The position numbers and the translations under genes are program-made. 15,435 nucleotides of DNA from Pseudomonadota bacterium (GTDB lineage Bacteria > Pseudomonadota > Alphaproteobacteria > Caulobacterales > Caulobacteraceae). Below are positions 14,324 to 15,435 of the stretch, piece after piece. The notes beneath the pieces are model-generated. The model saw only the letters and a list, made by a program, of their open reading frames with translations, did no database searches and was not told the DNA's origin. How positions within the stretch are numbered: the first letter of the stretch is position 1; the number at the start of each line of letters is the position of its first letter. Location of the stretch: assembly GCA_023436945.1 (NCBI GenBank), contig JAEZHG010000106.1, positions 1 through 15,435 of the forward strand, given 5' to 3'.

Positions 14324-14449
14324 CCCGTCACGCTCTCGCGGCGTGGTTAAGACGTTCGTCCAAAACACGCTAACCGCGTCTTTGGTGAAATGACAACGCT
14401 CGATAAGCGGTCACTTCTCCTTTGTGCGTTCAGCCCCTAACTGTAGGCC

Positions 14450-15313
14450 ATGCCAGAGTTACCCGAAGTCGAAACCGTTCGCCGTGGCCTGACCCCCGTT
14501 CTGGAGGGGGCGCGCCTGTCGAATGTTATCAACCGCCGCCCCGATCTGCGCTTTCCGTTCCCCGACGGTTTTGCCAGCCGACTTGAGGGGGCGACGGTGC
14601 TGCGTATCGACCGCCGCGCCAAATATCTGCTGATGCCGCTCTCGACCGGAGAGACGTGGATCACCCATCTGGGCATGACCGGACGCTTTACCCTTGATGG
14701 CGATCCCATGGGGCGTTTCGAAGACGCACCGCCCGTGACGGGCAAGCACGAGCATTTCGTCGCCCGCGCCGATCTGAACGGCCAACTGACGCGCCTGGGC
14801 TATGCCGATGCCCGCCGGTTTGGCTTCATGGGCCTTATCCCAACCGAACAGGTGGACGGCCATGCGTGGTTCAGGCAACTGGGACCGGAGCCTCTGGGCA
14901 ATATGTTCTCCGGCGCGCATCTGGCCGAGGCGTTTGACGGACGCAAACAGAACATCAAGGTCAGCCTGCTGGACCAGTCGGTCGTCTCGGGCCTTGGTAA
15001 TATCTATGTGTGCGAGGCGCTCTATCGCTCCGGTATCCATCCGGAAGTCGCCGCAGGCAAGGTCTCGCGTCCGCGCCTTGAGCGACTGGCCACCGAGGTC
15101 CGCAATGTTCTGGAAGACGCCATCCGCGCGGGCGGCTCGACCCTCAAGGACTTTGCCAATGTCGAGGGCGGGCAGGGCTATTTCCAGCACAGCTTCGACG
15201 TCTATGGCCGCGAGAACCAGCCCTGCCGCACCGAAGGCTGCTCCGGCACCATTGCCCGCATTGTTCAGGGCGGGCGCTCCACCTTCTTCTGTCCCCGCTG
15301 CCAGAAGAAGTAG
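14450..15313 (+). CDS. mutM: formamidopyrimidine-DNA glycosylase (Fpg/MutM)
   Basis: A 287-aa bifunctional base-excision repair enzyme that removes 8-oxoguanine and formamidopyrimidines and cleaves the abasic site. All key residues are present. The N-terminal MPELPEVETVRR supplies the Pro2 nucleophile and Glu3, Lys58 lies in RRAKYLL, and His74 in THLGMTGRF. The helix-two-turn-helix region reads LDQSVVSGLGNIYVCEALYR (174-193). The C-terminal zinc finger uses C259, C264, C281 and C284, with Arg276 in QGGRSTFFCP. Length is slightly above the usual 269-275 aa, from a short insertion after the FTLDGDPMGRF strand near residue 90. The Shine-Dalgarno is weak (AGG). It diverges from the OPT gene across 138 bp, and the same-strand hydratase gene follows after 72 bp, so the two may be co-transcribed. 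Confidence 0.98.
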   Translation: MPELPEVETVRRGLTPVLEGARLSNVINRRPDLRFPFPDGFASRLEGATVLRIDRRAKYLLMPLSTGETWITHLGMTGRFTLDGDPMGRFEDAPPVTGKHEHFVARADLNGQLTRLGYADARRFGFMGLIPTEQVDGHAWFRQLGPEPLGNMFSGAHLAEAFDGRKQNIKVSLLDQSVVSGLGNIYVCEALYRSGIHPEVAAGKVSRPRLERLATEVRNVLEDAIRAGGSTLKDFANVEGGQGYFQHSFDVYGRENQPCRTEGCSGTIARIVQGGRSTFFCPRCQKK

Positions 15314-15336
15314 CCCCGTTCCTTTTATCTCCCCGC

Positions 15337-15355
15337 GCGAGGCGCTAGACCTCGC
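15337..15355 (+). other. short hairpin between mutM and the next gene
   Basis: GCGAGG (15337-15342) pairs with CCTCGC (15350-15355) around a 7-nt loop. There is no T-run, so I do not call it a terminator; it could be an mRNA processing or stability element. Confidence 0.35.
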
Positions 15356-15385
15356 ATCCACAAATCCCGTTCATAGGAGCGCCTG

Positions 15386-15435
15386 ATGGCCGACACCTAC
15401 TCCACCCTGCTGATCGAGCGTCACGCCGAAGGCTA
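15386..15435 (+). CDS. probable enoyl-CoA hydratase, first 16 codons (truncated by window edge)
   Basis: An ATG at 15386, preceded by AGGAG at 15375-15379 (6-nt spacing), opens a frame that leaves the window. The visible residues, MADTYSTLLIERHAEG, match the usual start of Caulobacterales enoyl-CoA hydratase / crotonase-family proteins, which typically continue into the V-x-x-I-T-L-N-R-P strand. Placement directly after mutM is also the order I recall in Caulobacter. With only 16 residues no catalytic residue is visible, so the call rests on context and N-terminal resemblance; only the gene start is well supported. Confidence 0.6.
   Translation, partial: MADTYSTLLIERHAEG

Noticed and set aside
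14459..15361. Minus-strand frame of 300 codons
   Set aside because: Antisense to mutM, which has all catalytic and zinc residues; the shadow has no recognisable domain or ribosome site.

Overview
The window is a GC-rich stretch of bacterial chromosome and almost entirely gene-dense. The organism is most likely an alphaproteobacterium of the Caulobacteraceae type (Brevundimonas, Asticcacaulis or Caulobacter relatives). This is an inference from protein character: the RsmC-like methyltransferase, the short XRE regulator with the FQQVQKYE helix, and mutM followed on the same strand by a probable enoyl-CoA hydratase. No rRNA, tRNA, CRISPR array, insertion sequence, integrase or phage gene is visible. 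I found no new multi-gene defence or metabolic system.

Layout. At 1-468 (minus) is the start of an RsmC-like rRNA methyltransferase that runs off the left edge. Diverging from it is recQ (580-2457). RecQ meets a secreted alpha/beta hydrolase (2458-3390, minus) stop to stop inside TGATCA. Diverging from the hydrolase is a small secreted protein of unknown function (3502-3996). A bidirectional terminator follows, then on the minus strand a HisN-type phosphatase (4055-4840) with a short XRE regulator upstream (4926-5210). The next genes are a GlsB/YeaQ-type membrane protein (5380-5634) and, facing it across a shared terminator, a secreted PRC-barrel-like protein (5705-6157, minus). Diverging from that is an MprF-like aminoacyl-phosphatidylglycerol synthase without the flippase half (6319-7980).

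At 7981-8252 two converging genes end at two facing terminators. The DNA between them carries tandem imperfect palindromes. Right of this lies typA/bipA (8253-10082, minus), then yeiH (10244-11290, minus) diverging from a LysR regulator (11372-12244). The 81-bp spacer between the last two holds a TATAAT box and a palindromic T-N11-A site. A large OPT-family transporter (12248-14311, minus) faces the LysR gene and diverges from mutM (14450-15313). A probable enoyl-CoA hydratase starts at 15386 and leaves the right edge.

How the genes work together. Most are housekeeping units with separate roles: DNA maintenance (recQ, mutM), ribosome function (rsmC-like, typA), histidine synthesis (hisN), and envelope or stress (glsB-like, PRC-like, mprF-like). 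The clearest functional pair is LysR/yeiH, arranged like yeiE/yeiH of enterobacteria. The points most worth a second look are the covarying palindromes at 8052-8172, the shortened MprF, the LysR/yeiH control region and the two small secreted proteins.
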